In this document: positions 26,124 to 37,140 of the stretch, piece after piece
How positions within the stretch are numbered: the stretch's first letter is position 1
Layout: each line of letters starts with the position of its first letter
NCBI GenBank assembly: GCA_964007475.1
Contig: OZ023275.1
Coordinates: 1,984,001 to 2,048,000 of the forward strand
DNA: 64,000 nucleotides
Direction of reading: 5' to 3'
Origin: Hybos culiciformis
Lineage: Eukaryota > Arthropoda > Insecta > Diptera > Hybotidae
The notes under the pieces: generated by a model
What the model was told of the DNA's origin: nothing
What the model saw: the letters and a program-made list of their open reading frames with translations, nothing else
Database searches by the model: none
Position numbers and translations under genes: made by a program

Positions 26124-27505
26124 CATGGGCGCCGGCAGTATGGTGCAAGGTGGTGCAACTGCACCGCCTTTGTTTGATAAAAATGTTATTAAAATTTTGA
26201 TAAATTTGTTAATTTTAACTAGTGATTGTGCTCGAGAATCTGGTCTCCAGAATTCCCAAAATTTACAAGAAAATTAGATTCCCGATTCTCGAGAACTTTA
26301 GTTCTTTATATTTCGGGATTCCCGTTTCCCGAGCAAAATTATTAGTAAACTCTGGATTTGGAAATTGGTAAACAAAACACTATAATTTTATGAATATAAT
26401 TAAAGTTTAAATGACATAATTATATAATATACATTGAGAATAAAAACTATAGTAATATTATATAAGTTGGCTTGGGGAAAAAAAATTGTACTAAATTCCA
26501 AAATCATAATTTTTTTATACAAGTTATTGGTAATATTATACATTGTTTTAAAATGAAAACTTCGATAAATTATCAAAAAAAAATTAGATAATTTATACAA
26601 GTGAAGCAACTGTTAAATTATCCAAATGCTTGTATAAATTACTAAAACAATGTATAAAGGTTGTATGAAAACTTCGACAAATAATCTAAAAAAAGATCAC
26701 ACATGGCCATGTATGAATTAGCTAGGCCACTTCGATAAATTAACATATTAAAAAGTAAGTATATTTTAATACAAAACTAAGTTGATTTAACAAAGCTTAA
26801 CTTTGTTAAAACAACTAAATTAACTTGGTTATTGTATACAAGTACTTGGTAAGTTGAAAACCTTGTGCCTTGTGTATTTTATACTAGGTTTTTGTATAAT
26901 TCTATTATAGTTTTATCTCGGTGTATGTATATAAAAAACCAATATTTTGTGTTTATATTTGAATGATTTATTTTGCCTCATTTAATTTTGTTTTTGTTAT
27001 AAACAGGTATTTTTTTAACTAGACTATTTTCTTTAAAATCTTGAGATTCTCGAGAATTGCTGGAAAACAAACTTTAATCTCGAGAAATGAATTTATTGAA
27101 GATTCGGGGATTCCCGAGTCCCGAAGATTTAAAAAGTTCGGGAAAACACAATCACTAATTTTAACAAAAGCATTCAAAATTAAAACAATATAATTTTTTT
27201 TTATTCAAAATTTTTATACAAAACGCATAATAATTAAATTTGATGTGTCTATGTCCACAAATTAATGAAAGTGAGAGCTGAGAAATAATCTTAAAAAGTT
27301 CTGAGCATCGCATCAGCGTACTGAGATGAATTTTGTCATGAATTCAAAATATTGTTTTGCAACTGATTTTTCCTAAAATCAAAATGTAATTTAAGTTAAG
27401 GTTGTTGGAAATTGTAACTTAGTGATGAACCCGCAAAGATTTGGTAAAATCAAAATAATAATTTTCACATGCACCACCTTATAAAAAATCCTGGCGGCGC
27501 CCATG
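26124..27505. mobile_element. hAT-type element inserted in palindromic copy A
   Basis: The inverted ends are CATGGGCGCCGGCAG and (complement) CATGGGCGCCGCCAG. An exact 8-bp duplication, AGGTCGAG, lies at 26116-26123 and 27506-27513, and the uninterrupted copies of the host repeat have this segment once. No transposase is readable. A second element (26220-27157) sits inside. Confidence 0.85.
26220..27157. mobile_element. hAT-type element, innermost of the nested stack
   Basis: Starts TAGTGATTGTG and ends CACAATCACTA, perfect 11-bp inverted ends. An exact 8-bp duplication, ATTTTAAC, lies at 26212-26219 and 27158-27165. Near both ends are repeated TCTCGAGAA and CGGGATTCCCG/GGGGATTCCCGAG words, probably subterminal motifs. 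The interior (26400-26760) is AT-rich with internal repeats of AAAACTTCGAYAAAT. Open frames inside show no transposase motif. Confidence 0.85.
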
Positions 27506-27704
27506 AGGTCGAGTGATATAATATTTTCAAGTGTCTATGTGTTTTTGTGTATATACACAACGAGCTGTATAACAAATTTTATTAACATGTTTTGTATACT
27601 GTTTTAATGTTCATGTGAGAGGTAGTTGCAATCAATACATTTGCAATGCAAAAAATAAACAAAAGTTCAAAATGAAGAAAGTAAATAAAATTTACCTAAT
27701 ACGG

Positions 27705-28750
27705 AGAATGTAAATGAAATTTACTTAATTAAATAATTACATGTGTATTGACACATGTAATATACCATTTACCGAACTAAATTTGTGATTGTAAATACAA
27801 CTTACCGATCACATGCACATTAAAATATTTTACATATCCATATTTTGCAATTGAGCGGTAACAAGCTGAATTCGCGACATAAAAATGCTAAAATCGACTC
27901 TAAAAATTATTTTTAAAAATGTAAATATCAAAGTATAAAAAAAAGTTTGAATAATTTTTTTCGTGCCTTTAAAACTTTTTGTTTGTTTTGTAGTTGCTAA
28001 AAATAATAGCTCTGACAAAAAGATTAATTTGTTTGTATTTAGTTTGTATTTAGACTCTAAATAAACTTGTAAGGTAAACATTTAATAATTCTTTTTTTTT
28101 AGATTCCACTATAAGTTAATTTTCCTCAAATTGATTTCCTTAAACCTGATAAAGAAAATTAAAATTAAAAAAGAAATGCTTATTAAGTACTTAGGCACAT
28201 AGTTATTTTGACTGAAGAAATTCTCAATAATAAATTTTCCAATTTATAGGTAACATTATCATTCGCAGTTCAACACTGTTGTTATAATCTGAAGCAATAA
28301 TTTCTATTGGAGTACACCTTTTTTGAATTTTCACGTTGTAGTGCAGAATTTCTCTTTTGCTGAAACCGTAATAGAAAAATTTTGAGGTTCTAACATTGCT
28401 GAGAAATGATAATAATTTAAAGGCCTTAAAAGGGATGTTGTGCTTTCGAAACCGTTTACTGAAATTGAAATATAAGAAATGAAATAATTTTGCACTAGAA
28501 TAATGCAGACTTCTTAAATCTCCACTAAATTTAAGATGGTCCAATCCGAATAGAATATGAATTCTTACTTGGCCAAGTCAAGCTTTAAGTTCAGAAACCC
28601 GTTAATGTAAAATTTGAGAATCTAATTACGGGTTTCCTAAATTTCAGCAGCCTTGGTTCAGTTATAAGTATTTTGATGTAATAAAGTATGGACAGTTGGA
28701 CTCACAAAAGGTCTTATTTACGGATAGAAACGAATAGCTTAGCACCCAGC
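27705..28750. other. Unassigned stretch with two anonymous open frames
   Basis: Minus-strand open frames at 28081-27830 and 28544-28224 (83 and 106 residues) are rich in F, K, I and Y and match no family I know. The second has somewhat more balanced composition and continues upstream past one stop to about 28620. I cannot tell a decayed TE exon from chance. Confidence 0.3.
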
Positions 28751-28752
28751 TA

Positions 28753-28934
28753 GCCCCCCGTTTACACAGGCTGTTTTCGAAGATTGAAATGAAGATTTTT
28801 TTGAATGTGTGTGTTCAAGTTGTATAAAATATTTTCATTGTTGTATAAAATGAAAAAAATGTATACAACTTTTACACACCCATTCAAAAAAATCTTTATT
28901 TTAATATTCCAAAACAGCCTGTGTAAATGGGGGG
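28753..28934. mobile_element. Palindromic MITE with C-run termini, TA flanks
   Basis: CCCCCCGTTTACACAGGCTG on the left pairs with the right end ending CAGCCTGTGTAAATGGGGGG; arms of about 85 bp continue through AAGATTTTTTTGAATG. TA lies next to both ends (the left has one extra G), consistent with a TA target duplication. The opposite-strand frames over it are mirror shadows. Confidence 0.75.
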
Positions 28935-28977
28935 TAAGGTACATACGTTTTTACCACTTTTTTATCCTGAAAAAAAA

Positions 28978-29284
28978 AAAAACATGTTGAGCAACATTTT
29001 GTGCAACATGTTCAGCGACATGTTGTGCAACATGTTGAACAACATGTTCAGCAATATGTTGAGATACATATTGTGCAACACGTTGAGCAACATGTGCAAC
29101 TTGTTGAGAAACATGTTGCGCAACATGCTGTTCAACATGTTGAGCAACATGTTGTGCGACATGTTGAGCAATATGTTGAGCAACATGTCGCTGAACTTGT
29201 TGAGCAACATGTTATTGCTAATTAACGCGTTTTGATATTAATATAAATTTGGGACTACCGTGCGAAGCCGGGTATTTCGACTAG
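28978..29284 (+). mobile_element. Helitron-type 3' end with 12-bp minisatellite
   Basis: Ends GGGTATTTCGACTAG then T (CTAG at 29281-29284). Upstream is CCGTGCGAAGCCGGG, a slightly eroded form of the GC-rich hairpin typical of Helitron 3' ends. The body is almost entirely an array of units like ACATGTTGAGCA (28981-29216), which leaves all frames open and generates several false open frames. Confidence 0.65.
28981..29216. repeat. 12-bp minisatellite ACATGTTGAGCA
   Basis: About twenty degenerate copies of a 12-bp unit, itself partly palindromic (ACATGT). Because 12 is a multiple of three, frames stay open on both strands. Confidence 0.9.
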
Positions 29285-29393
29285 TATAAACAATAAAAAT
29301 AAGAAAAAACCAAAAAGAGGAATTTACACATAGAAATCTGTGCTGAAAATTCCCAGTCCGAAGATTTGCTTGTATGTTTTTTAACGTGTCACG

Positions 29394-29668
29394 TCAATTC
29401 ACCGAAAACAGAATTCACCGGAAATAGTATTAAACACAATTCACCGAAAGCACAATTCACCGGAAATTATATACATGTTGAGTTTAATTAAAAAATCGCC
29501 GAAAACACACTTTACTGAAAATACAATTCACATAAAGCGTAATTCATCAAAAATTATAGACAGGTTGAGTTCGGTTAAAAAATCGCGGTGTTTTAGATAA
29601 TTCTGTTTTCGGTGAATTATGTTTTCGGTGAATAGTGTTTTCGGTGAATTGTGTTTTCGGTGAATTGA
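29394..29668. mobile_element. Foldback-like element of iterated AATTCACCGAAAACAC
   Basis: The left arm holds several copies of a 16-bp motif, AATTCACCGAAAACAC or close variants. The right arm holds at least four copies in the opposite orientation (TTTTCGGTGAATTGTG). The outermost words TCAATTCACCGAAAAC are exact inverted repeats. The middle has two direct copies of a GGTTGAGTTYRRTTAAAAAATCGC segment. Inverted arms made of short tandem repeats define foldback-type elements. No coding region. Confidence 0.7.
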
Positions 29669-29904
29669 CGGTAAATCGTTTTGTAATATTTTTATTTTTT
29701 TATTTATTTTTTAATATATGACATATAAGTCTTTAATTCATCGATCTATGTTATGAGTGCCAGGAAATTATTAGCACATAGATACGAAATACGTTAGGAC
29801 TGCTCTGACCGGATGGCATTCCTTTTTTTTTTTTTTTTCTTGATTAAATGTGTGGATAAATTAATTGAACCACTTTATATTTTATGTTAAATGACGGTTT
29901 CTTT

Positions 29905-30625
29905 ATGTTGCTTCCCTAATATTTGGAAAATATTCTATATTATTCCACTTCATAATAAATCCAATAAAGCACATATTCAGAATTATAGGCCTATCTTCCT
30001 TGCCTAAAATATGTGAATCAATTATTTCTGACAACCTTCAATTTTTCATCAAGCCTATTATTTCAGATAGTCAACATGGTTTGTTCGTGTCCTCGTGGGA
30101 ATTAAACTGCTATCTTTTAGACTTTACGACTTTTTGTAATAGTAAATTTTTTTTCGGAAATTATATCGACTGTATTTTTACAGATTTTTAGAAAGCTTTT
30201 GACAAATTATGCCACAAAACCCTAATTTATAAATTGGACAAAATGGGTTTTCTCTCAGCTTTTGTTAATTGGATGTATGATTACTTATCTACTCGTTATT
30301 ATCAAGTTTTTTTTAATAACTTCTTCAGCACCGATTTTTAGGTAAATTTTGGTGTCCCACAAGGTAGCCATGTTGGTCCTATATTTTTTTTATTTTATTT
30401 ATAAATGATTTTCTAAATATATTAAATTCATCTGAAGTTCTTATTTACGCAGATGACGCAAAAATTTTCAAGTCCATAACTTCTTATTCTGATTGCAATG
30501 ACTTGCAAAATGATATCGAATCATTTAGCAGTTGGTGTACGTCGAATAATCTTCAATTAAACGTGAATAGTGTCAATAAATGTCATTCATTAGAAATTGA
30601 AAACAATTTTCTTCGGTTATATCCA
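29905..30625 (+). pseudogene. LINE reverse transcriptase pseudogene (A)
   Basis: Readable pieces in shifting frames follow the normal order of a non-LTR reverse transcriptase. First comes NYRPI-SLPKICESIIS near 29965-30020, then IISDSQHG, CIFTDF-KAFD, NFGVPQGSHVGP at about 30345, the catalytic LIYADDAKIF at about 30440, and WCTSNNLQLNV at about 30535. Several stops and frameshifts interrupt it. The enzyme would copy its own RNA at a nicked target; endonuclease and 3' end are missing. The block order resembles Jockey/CR1-type LINEs. A copy of the palindromic family (30706) follows immediately. Confidence 0.8.
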
Positions 30626-30705
30626 ACAATTTTTTATTTTATTTGTTTAAATGCTTGACATGTTTCGGGATTACATCAATCCCATCTTCAGAAGCTACAG
30701 AGAAA

Positions 30706-31004
30706 TAGTAGATTACAATACATGTTATGAAAATTTGTTATTCTTGCAAGTTGTGTATACACACAAACACATAGACACGAGTCATATTTATATCACGAGA
30801 CCGAAGTTCGAGTGATATAACATTGACGAGTGTCTATTTGTTTGTGTATATACACAACGAGCTGTATAACAAATTTGATTAACATGTATTGTATACTGCT
30901 TTAATGTGCATGTGAGAGCGAGTTGAATACAATACATTTACAATGAAAAAAAATAAACAAAAAAGTTCAAAAAGAAGCAAGGAAATAAAATTTAATTAAT
31001 ACGG
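30706..31004 (+). mobile_element. Dispersed palindromic repeat family, copy B
   Basis: Uninterrupted copy: TAGTAGATTACAATACATG at the left, a hairpin centre near GAGACCGAAGTTCGAGTG, inverted return to CATGTATTGTATACTG, then about 100 bp of family-specific sequence to TAATACGG. Same orientation as copy A. Confidence 0.75.
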
Positions 31005-31042
31005 AAGTAAATTTATTTCTCGAAATGATTTCAAACCGGATG

Positions 31043-31206
31043 ATTTAAGATCAGCTAATTCCTAAAATATTTAAAAAAAAATTAGTAATTTTTCCAAAAA
31101 AAATTATTCATTTTCTTTTTTGCAAAAACAAAAATCGAAAAATTTTTTTTTTTGGAAAAATTACTATTTTTTTTTTATTATTTTAGGAATTAGCTGATCT
31201 TAAATT
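31043..31206. repeat. Palindrome, about 60-bp arms
   Basis: ATTTAAGATCAGCTAATTCC is matched by GGAATTAGCTGATCTTAAAT, with AAAAATTAC/GTAATTTTT further in. It could fold into a long hairpin. No flanking duplication is evident; it is probably a small MITE. Confidence 0.65.
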
Positions 31207-31583
31207 TTATTTAATTTTATTTTTAATAATTAAAAAAAATAATAATAATTTTATAATCATTTTTTTTTCTAATTAAAAATAAAAAATAATAATTATATAA
31301 TTATAATTTATATTTACAATAAATAATCTCCTTGTTGCTGCCATTTTTCTCGTTTGTTGATAAAAGAAAAAAAAAATTCTTACTTGACATTTGACAATTG
31401 ACAGCAAACTTTATAATACCAGACAAAGATATTTTCAGGGTTACCATTGGTCTATTTTTATTCATTTTGTTTTTTTTGAATGAAATAAGTGCAATTTTTG
31501 AAGTGTGGTTTAAATTTTTATACTAAAATCCAACCACACTCGCTTAAAAATTTAGTAGTAGAGGTTCGAAGATCCTTTAAAAA

Positions 31584-31613
31584 TAGTAGATTGAAACACA
31601 TGGTAAGAAAATT
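31584..31613 (+). repeat. Stub of the dispersed palindromic family
   Basis: TAGTAGATTGAAACACATGG and the following bases match the first 30 bp of copies A and B, then homology stops. It supports TAGTAGATT as the true terminus of the family. Confidence 0.45.
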
Positions 31614-31654
31614 CATCGAATGATCGACTGGCCGCTTTAAAAAAAAAAAAAAAT

Positions 31655-33165
31655 AGCCGCGTATTTTTTTAATCTCTTGGATCTGCTTCTGACATCGAAT
31701 CCAGATAATATAACGCTTCAATTAGTTCCCCCCTTGGAAACTCCGATCGTCGTCTTGTTAGCACGTCCTTCTCTCTTGATAGTGCAGCAGGTTTGTCTAA
31801 AGCTCCTGGAAGACTGGTATAGACCTATTCTCAAGCTGATTGGGATGGGCTTGCCGGTTTTCTTGGACTGAAGCACTGGCGCGAGGTCAGGAACAGATGC
31901 AGTAGAATTTGTCGACAACAGAAGCTTTTGTATACCCAGAGGAAGCGTCAAGAAATATTAAACGTTCCTAAAAATATCAGATGCTTTTGGAGCTTCGCTA
32001 AAAGTGTAAAACAAAACTTTAATCGCCTTCATCTTTTCCTCCCCTTGTAGATGGATCATATCTGATTCGGTTGCGAAGGCTAATTTGTTTGCGAAACTTT
32101 TTAGTCAAATATTGACACTCGCTGCTTCAGCTCAAGGTCCACCCCTGTCTTGCCACCAATAAACTCTTCTCTTGGAAGAGTTTACTTTAGGCAACGTGCG
32201 GTTTAAAAAGCTTTCAAAAATTTGAATGTGAAAAAGTCCTGATGGTATTCCGGCTGTGGTCCTGAAACATACTGCCTCTGTTCTAGCTAAACCTCTGCGC
32301 AACCTTTTCTATCTTTCATATTCACTCCACCAAGTGGAAAGTTGTGCATGTTCAGCCTATTCCAAAAAAAGGGCGATAAATGCGATCCCTCTAAGTACAA
32401 GCCCATTGCGCTTACTTCTATTCTTACCAAAGAAATGGAATTCCTCATTAACAATAAAGTCAAAAAATATTTTGAATGCAACAAATTGCTAAGTGACCAA
32501 CAATATGGTTTTAGTACGAATAGATCGACTGGTGACCAGATGACATATTTAGCCCACAAGCTCAACGCCAGTGTTCACAATTCCGGTGAGGCTTGTGTTG
32601 TTGTTTTGGATATAGCACTCGGCCCTGATTTCTGAAGTTAAACCAATGGGTCTAGGATCAACCTTTGTCAATTGGATCAGCAACTTTTTGTCTGACCAGC
32701 GATCTGAGCTGGAAAATTAATATTTTTGAAACGGCAAAAACGCAGCGAAATGTCTAGGTTTTCTAAAAAGATGTAAACAATACTTTCCCCCTCTGATCTC
32801 TTAAACATCTTCAAATCCTACATACGACCAAAATTAGAATATATTTCACATATATGGTCTGGTGCTCCTAAAGTTCAGAGAAGGGCTATTGGATTGATCA
32901 ACGATCACCAAACTACCAGCTCTTTAACATCACTCAATCACCGTCGCAATGTAGATTCACTTTTAATTTTCTATAAATACCTTGTTGGAACGGATACGTG
33001 GTTCCTGGAAGTAAAGGCCCTACTTCCTCCACTTCAAGTATTTTCACGCCAAACATGTACCGTATCAACGTCACACCCATATTTCGCATCTCTAGAATGT
33101 GGAATGCTCTCCCTTCAAAATTGTTCCATACAGCGGACGTTTGATTTACGGCTTGCGCCGCTTTA
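31655..33165 (+). pseudogene. LINE pol pseudogene (B): endonuclease tail, RT, C-terminus
   Basis: The plus strand reads, in order: LLDLLLTSNPDNIT and GNSD (end of an apurinic-type endonuclease, 31670-31760), then ADWDGLAGFLG; K-WKVVHVQPIPKKGDKCDP with YKPIALTSIL-KEMEFLI (32330-32455, RT); LLSDQQYGFSTNRSTGDQM (about 32490-32545); CVVVLDIA where AFD should follow. A deletion removes the catalytic YADD block. It resumes with SYIRPKLEYISHIWSGAP and RRAIGLIND (32815-32905), and finishes with RISRMWNALPSKLF (about 33090). There are several frameshifts. It is a Jockey/CR1-like LINE distinct from copy A, long dead. Confidence 0.85.
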
Positions 33166-33655
33166 ATTAATATTTTGTGACACGCATGATCTTATTTTTA
33201 AAATTGAAGTTGATGGTGAAATTATGATGATGACAAGATTAAAGGAGAAAAGTGATCTAGAAAATACTTAAGTAATTACGGAAGATTTAAATATTTTTAG
33301 CTCGCTGAGAAACTCGTAAACTTATACAACTAGTTGGAAATGTGTTAACATACTCAAATTTTTCAATATTGCATACCCAACGTTTTTTGTTTGAAATTTA
33401 CACAAAATCGTTGTAACTTATTTAAAAAAAAATTAAATATGTAGAAAAAAAAAATTTTAATTACCTTTTTTAACGAAAACTTTTTCCTGACAATATTAAG
33501 TTCCTATATAAAGTTTTTTATTTTTTTTATGAATTTTCCTATAAAAAAAAATTTGTTTCTGATGATAAAAAATTTTGTGTTAAATAATGCTTAATCTAAA
33601 TTCTAAAAAATTTAGTTTTAAAAAGTTGTACTTTGCAAAAATGAATTTTATATAA

Positions 33656-33698
<43 letters not shown>

Positions 33699-34171
33699 TT
33701 TTCTTTTGAGTTTCTCCCAAGTAAAAGTTTATATAGAAAACATAAATGCAAAATCCATTTACACAGTAAAAGTTTTAACCAAAGCCAAGGCAAATAAAAA
33801 GTCATTAAATAATTTTAATTTTATTTTCAGTTTAGTTAATATCGCGTTCAATTAGTTTTATATATTTTTTTTTGAATAATTTCAATCTGAGATTATGGAA
33901 TAATTTATAAATAATAATGATTGAAAATAAAGATAAAATTTGCAAGCGATTGATTAGTTGTTTTGAATTTTTTTTTGTATGTACCAATATCATCATATTT
34001 AGATTAAGTAGCTAGTATCTTGTTAGTTAGTTATTCTTCTTAAAATTATTTTTTTTTTTCAAGCCAACAAAATTTACGCTGAGTGTATATATATAAATAT
34101 CGCCACTATCATTAATAGGTATAATAAAAAAAAAATTTTAAACTTTTATCGAAGAAAAATAAAAAACATTA
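33166..34171. repeat. AT-rich stretch with (AT)n microsatellite
   Basis: Contains a dinucleotide run of about 35 bp (TA)n near 33656-33697 and otherwise no recognisable feature. Confidence 0.6.
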
Positions 34172-34175
34172 TTAA

Positions 34176-34542
34176 AGGTCAATTCACACATTTCAGTCAC
34201 GGTGACTTGACGTCACCGGCACGTCATTTTAGTCAAAAAAAATATCGTTTCTTGTAATTTAAATGTACTGTCTACACACATCAGGCGCCGTCACGTCACC
34301 GAACCATCAGAATTCAACGAGCCGTCAAAATTAAATTACTTTCCGACGATATTTTTTTTTGACTGACGTCATTTTTGAAATAGAAAACAAAACAAACAAA
34401 ACAAAGTTTTTATTTTTTATTTTGTACCTAAAAAACATTGTCGGAACGGTGACGTGACTGAAGTGTGTAGACACAGGCTAAGATTTTGATGGATACTAGA
34501 CGGTGACGAAATTTTGACGTGACTGATATGTGTGAATCAACC
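34176..34542. mobile_element. TTAA-flanked MITE
   Basis: The ends AGGTCAATTCACACATTTCA and (complement) GGTTGATTCACACATATCA are flanked by TTAA at 34172-34175 and 34543-34546 (one-base ambiguity at the left). Subterminal words CAGTCAC, GACGTCA and CGTCACCG recur near both ends and again in the middle. TTAA targeting suggests piggyBac-like (or Kolobok-like) mobilisation; termini lack piggyBac CCC. The ends resemble those of the elements at 58769 and 19730. Confidence 0.75.
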
Positions 34543-34546
34543 TTAA

Positions 34547-35576
34547 AACGAATTAAATTTTATTGTTACTCAAAGTTACCGAAACAACGTTTTTTTTTTC
34601 AGTACAATTTTTTGGTTGAAAAATTTTCAATTTCTCATGAACCATATAATCTGTATATTATATTAAAAGTAGAGATAAAACTAGTTAAAAAGTCTGAGAA
34701 ATATTTTTTTAGTGTTAAGTACGTTTTTGTGATATTTATACAATACTACATGTTACACATATATGTATTATGTTTTTTAGCATATATATACTGAATATGT
34801 ACACAGTTTTTAAAAGTTTATATTTTTCATTATTTTGTTATGTTGTTGTTTTATTAATATTTATTTTTTTTATGTCCTTGTCACAATATGTATTTTCAAT
34901 TTATTTTCAAGTTATATATATATATATGTTAAATGTGAAAAAGCCTGAATTGAAACTTTTCGTCAACCACTAGATATATATATATAATTCTTGAAGAGTC
35001 TTTGAATTTCACATGTTTACACAATCATATTGCATAAATATATATGTACATATACAACATAAACATATTTTTTTTATTTATGTTTTTTTGTAATTCGACT
35101 TCATGAATGGAAATGCTTTTTTATTTTTGAAGTATGGTAGTGTAAATTATTTATAATAAATAAATGTTTTTTACATATTTTTGTTGTCTTTTATATTTGA
35201 AAATAAGTTTTCTGTAGTAAAAAGAGTTCTAATATTATACAGGAAGAATAATTCTTAGTCAAAAAAAATTTTTTACATTACTTTTTAAACAAAATTTTAA
35301 TAAATATGGAGTTCTACTACCTATATAGCATGTCGGATAAATAGTGCCGTAATTAATTAAAAGGACTTTGTGAAGAAGTTTTCGAATTTCTTTTGGAAGG
35401 AAAAGATAATAATCAATGATGACCTGTATCCGGTTCGATACGGTTCTATAGAACCGCTTTGTGAAATGTTTTAACAGTGTTAATGGAACCGGATGTTATT
35501 TCGGACTCATTTTAATTGCAATTTAATTTTGTGGTACTTAAAATAAAATTTAAATTTTCGGTAGGCTGTATTTACA
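34547..35576. other. AT-rich stretch, nothing recognised
   Basis: Open frames at 34519-34794 and 34770-34973 are rich in F, Y, K and I with no motif and are not called. Confidence 0.5.
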
Positions 35577-35620
35577 TTCAAATCATATTCTTTACTTTTT
35601 AAAGAATAATATGATTTGAA
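35577..35620. repeat. 44-bp near-perfect hairpin
   Basis: TTCAAATCATATTCTTTA and TAAAGAATAATATGATTTGAA form an 18-bp stem with one bulge around a short T loop. It could be a MITE relic or an RNA hairpin; nothing decides. Confidence 0.6.
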
Positions 35621-35929
35621 AATTAAAAAAAAACAAAGTTAGCTTTGTGATTTATTTCATTAAAATCGATTGTTTATGGATCGCGCCTTGAAACATAAAG
35701 TGCTGGAGAACAATGTTAAAACTTGGTTGAGATCTTAATACTGAGTTTCGAAATGAAAAAAAAAAATATAAATATAATAATGAAATTATTTGGAAATTAC
35801 TATAATATTTTAAAAAATAATTAAACATTTTCTAATTTTTTACGAATAAAAATTTATTTAAAATAAAAATTTATTTTTATTTCTAGAAAACCGATTGTAA
35901 AAGTTTTGGCAGCTCATCACTGAGAATAC

Positions 35930-36621
35930 GAGCCCTGCATCATAAGACCTCGTACGGGTTTTTTTTTTTGAGTTTGTTCTACTTTTTTTCAGTTTTCTCC
36001 AGTTTTGTATTTTTTTCGTTTAAACCAACCTTTTTTAGGAGTTTTTGGTCTTTATAAAAAAAAATTTTTTTTAAGTTAAATTTTGAGAAAAAAATTATTT
36101 TCCAAAAGTCTACTTTTTCAACTTTTTTTGTGGGCATCGCAGAAATTTTCGAAAGATGCATTTTGAAGGGCATTTGGGAGTAGTTAATTTTAGCTTTTTA
36201 GGTTTTGGCGATAAAATAAAGGAGAGAGCCAAAAAACGCCTTTGAAATTCCAAAAAACAGGCCAAAATTGCTATTTTTCGCGTTTTTGACCTGTTTTTTG
36301 GATTTTCAAAGGCGTTTTTTGACTCTCTCCTTTATTTTATCGACAAAACCCAAAAAGCTAAAATTAACTACTCCCAAATGCCCTTCAAAATGCATCTTTC
36401 GAAAATTTCTGCGATGCCCTTAAAAAAAGTTGAAAAAGTAGACTTTTGGAAAATAATTTTTTTCTCAAAATTTAACTTAAAAAAATTTTTTTTTTATAAA
36501 GACCAAAAACTCCTAAAAAAGGTTGGTTTAAACGAAAAAAATACAAAACTGGAGAAAACTGAAAAAAAGTAGAACAAACTCAAAAAAAAAAACCCGTACG
36601 AGGTCTTATGATGCAGGGCTC
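35930..36621. mobile_element. 692-bp near-perfect palindrome
   Basis: GAGCCCTGCATCATAAGACC starts the left arm and its exact complement ends the right arm. The arms (about 330 bp each) stay almost identical to the centre near 36276. Two opposite open frames of 64 residues (36173-35979 and 36378-36572) are mirror copies of the same sequence, not two genes. AATAC occurs next to the left end and two bases beyond the right end, so target duplication is unclear. The few differences imply recent origin or gene conversion between arms. Confidence 0.85.
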
Positions 36622-37140
36622 ATAATACATTTACAGGTTGGATTTCCTGATAAACCGAAGAAAGAAGAAATTACATATTATGAGGCATCCATATCGGATG
36701 AAGTAATTAATAAAATGACTCCCCCCACAAATATTTGTTAAAATGCAGATATACAACTGCATCGTGTCAGCGAGCTCTAATAATTTGAAGTTGATTTAAA
36801 TTTATTTATTCTGACAAAATATATTGACAGATAATATTTATTGAATATAACATTGTAAAAGATATTAATTCAAAAAAATTAGAATTCGTGAAATTGAATG
36901 CAATAAAAGTGCAATCAATTGAATTAATAAACTTTTTAAACATAAAAAAAGGATATTTCTTTAAATTTGCTGTACCATATCGATATTTATTCTTTTATTT
37001 TTAATTTTGTTAAAAAAAATTTATGCATTTATAGAATTTTTAGAAGAAAAACAAAAAAAAATTCACTAATAGACTGACTGCGAAAGGTACATTAAATACA
37101 TATTCATTCCACTCCAGTATTATTAGAACATGCATATATG
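36622..37140. other. AT-rich stretch, nothing recognised
   Basis: No open frame or repeat end is supported here. Confidence 0.5.

Larger units (their letters stand above)
26021..27704 (+). mobile_element. Dispersed palindromic repeat family, copy A (split)
   Basis: The outer element begins TAGTAGATTACAACAC and reads through AAATTTGTTATTACAACGAG to a centre ending TTAGGTCGAG, where a 1.4-kb insertion splits it. It resumes as AGGTCGAGTGATATAAT and runs to TAATACGG near 27704. Other copies lie at 30706, 47819 and 53619, with a stub at 31584. The palindromic part is about 200 bp; the side past GTATACTG has about 100 bp more of shared unique sequence. Class unknown. Confidence 0.75.

Noticed and set aside
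28224..28544. 106-residue minus-strand frame as a gene
   Set aside because: No homologous motif recognised, no ATG-supported context, dominated by F/K/Y/S; kept only as an anonymous stretch.
28927..29235. Three overlapping open frames on both strands
   Set aside because: A 12-bp tandem repeat keeps frames open; the peptides are periodic and mirror each other.
35979..36572. Two nearly identical 64-residue frames in opposite directions, as if duplicated genes
   Set aside because: They are the two arms of one palindrome; composition is lysine/phenylalanine noise and no motif is present.
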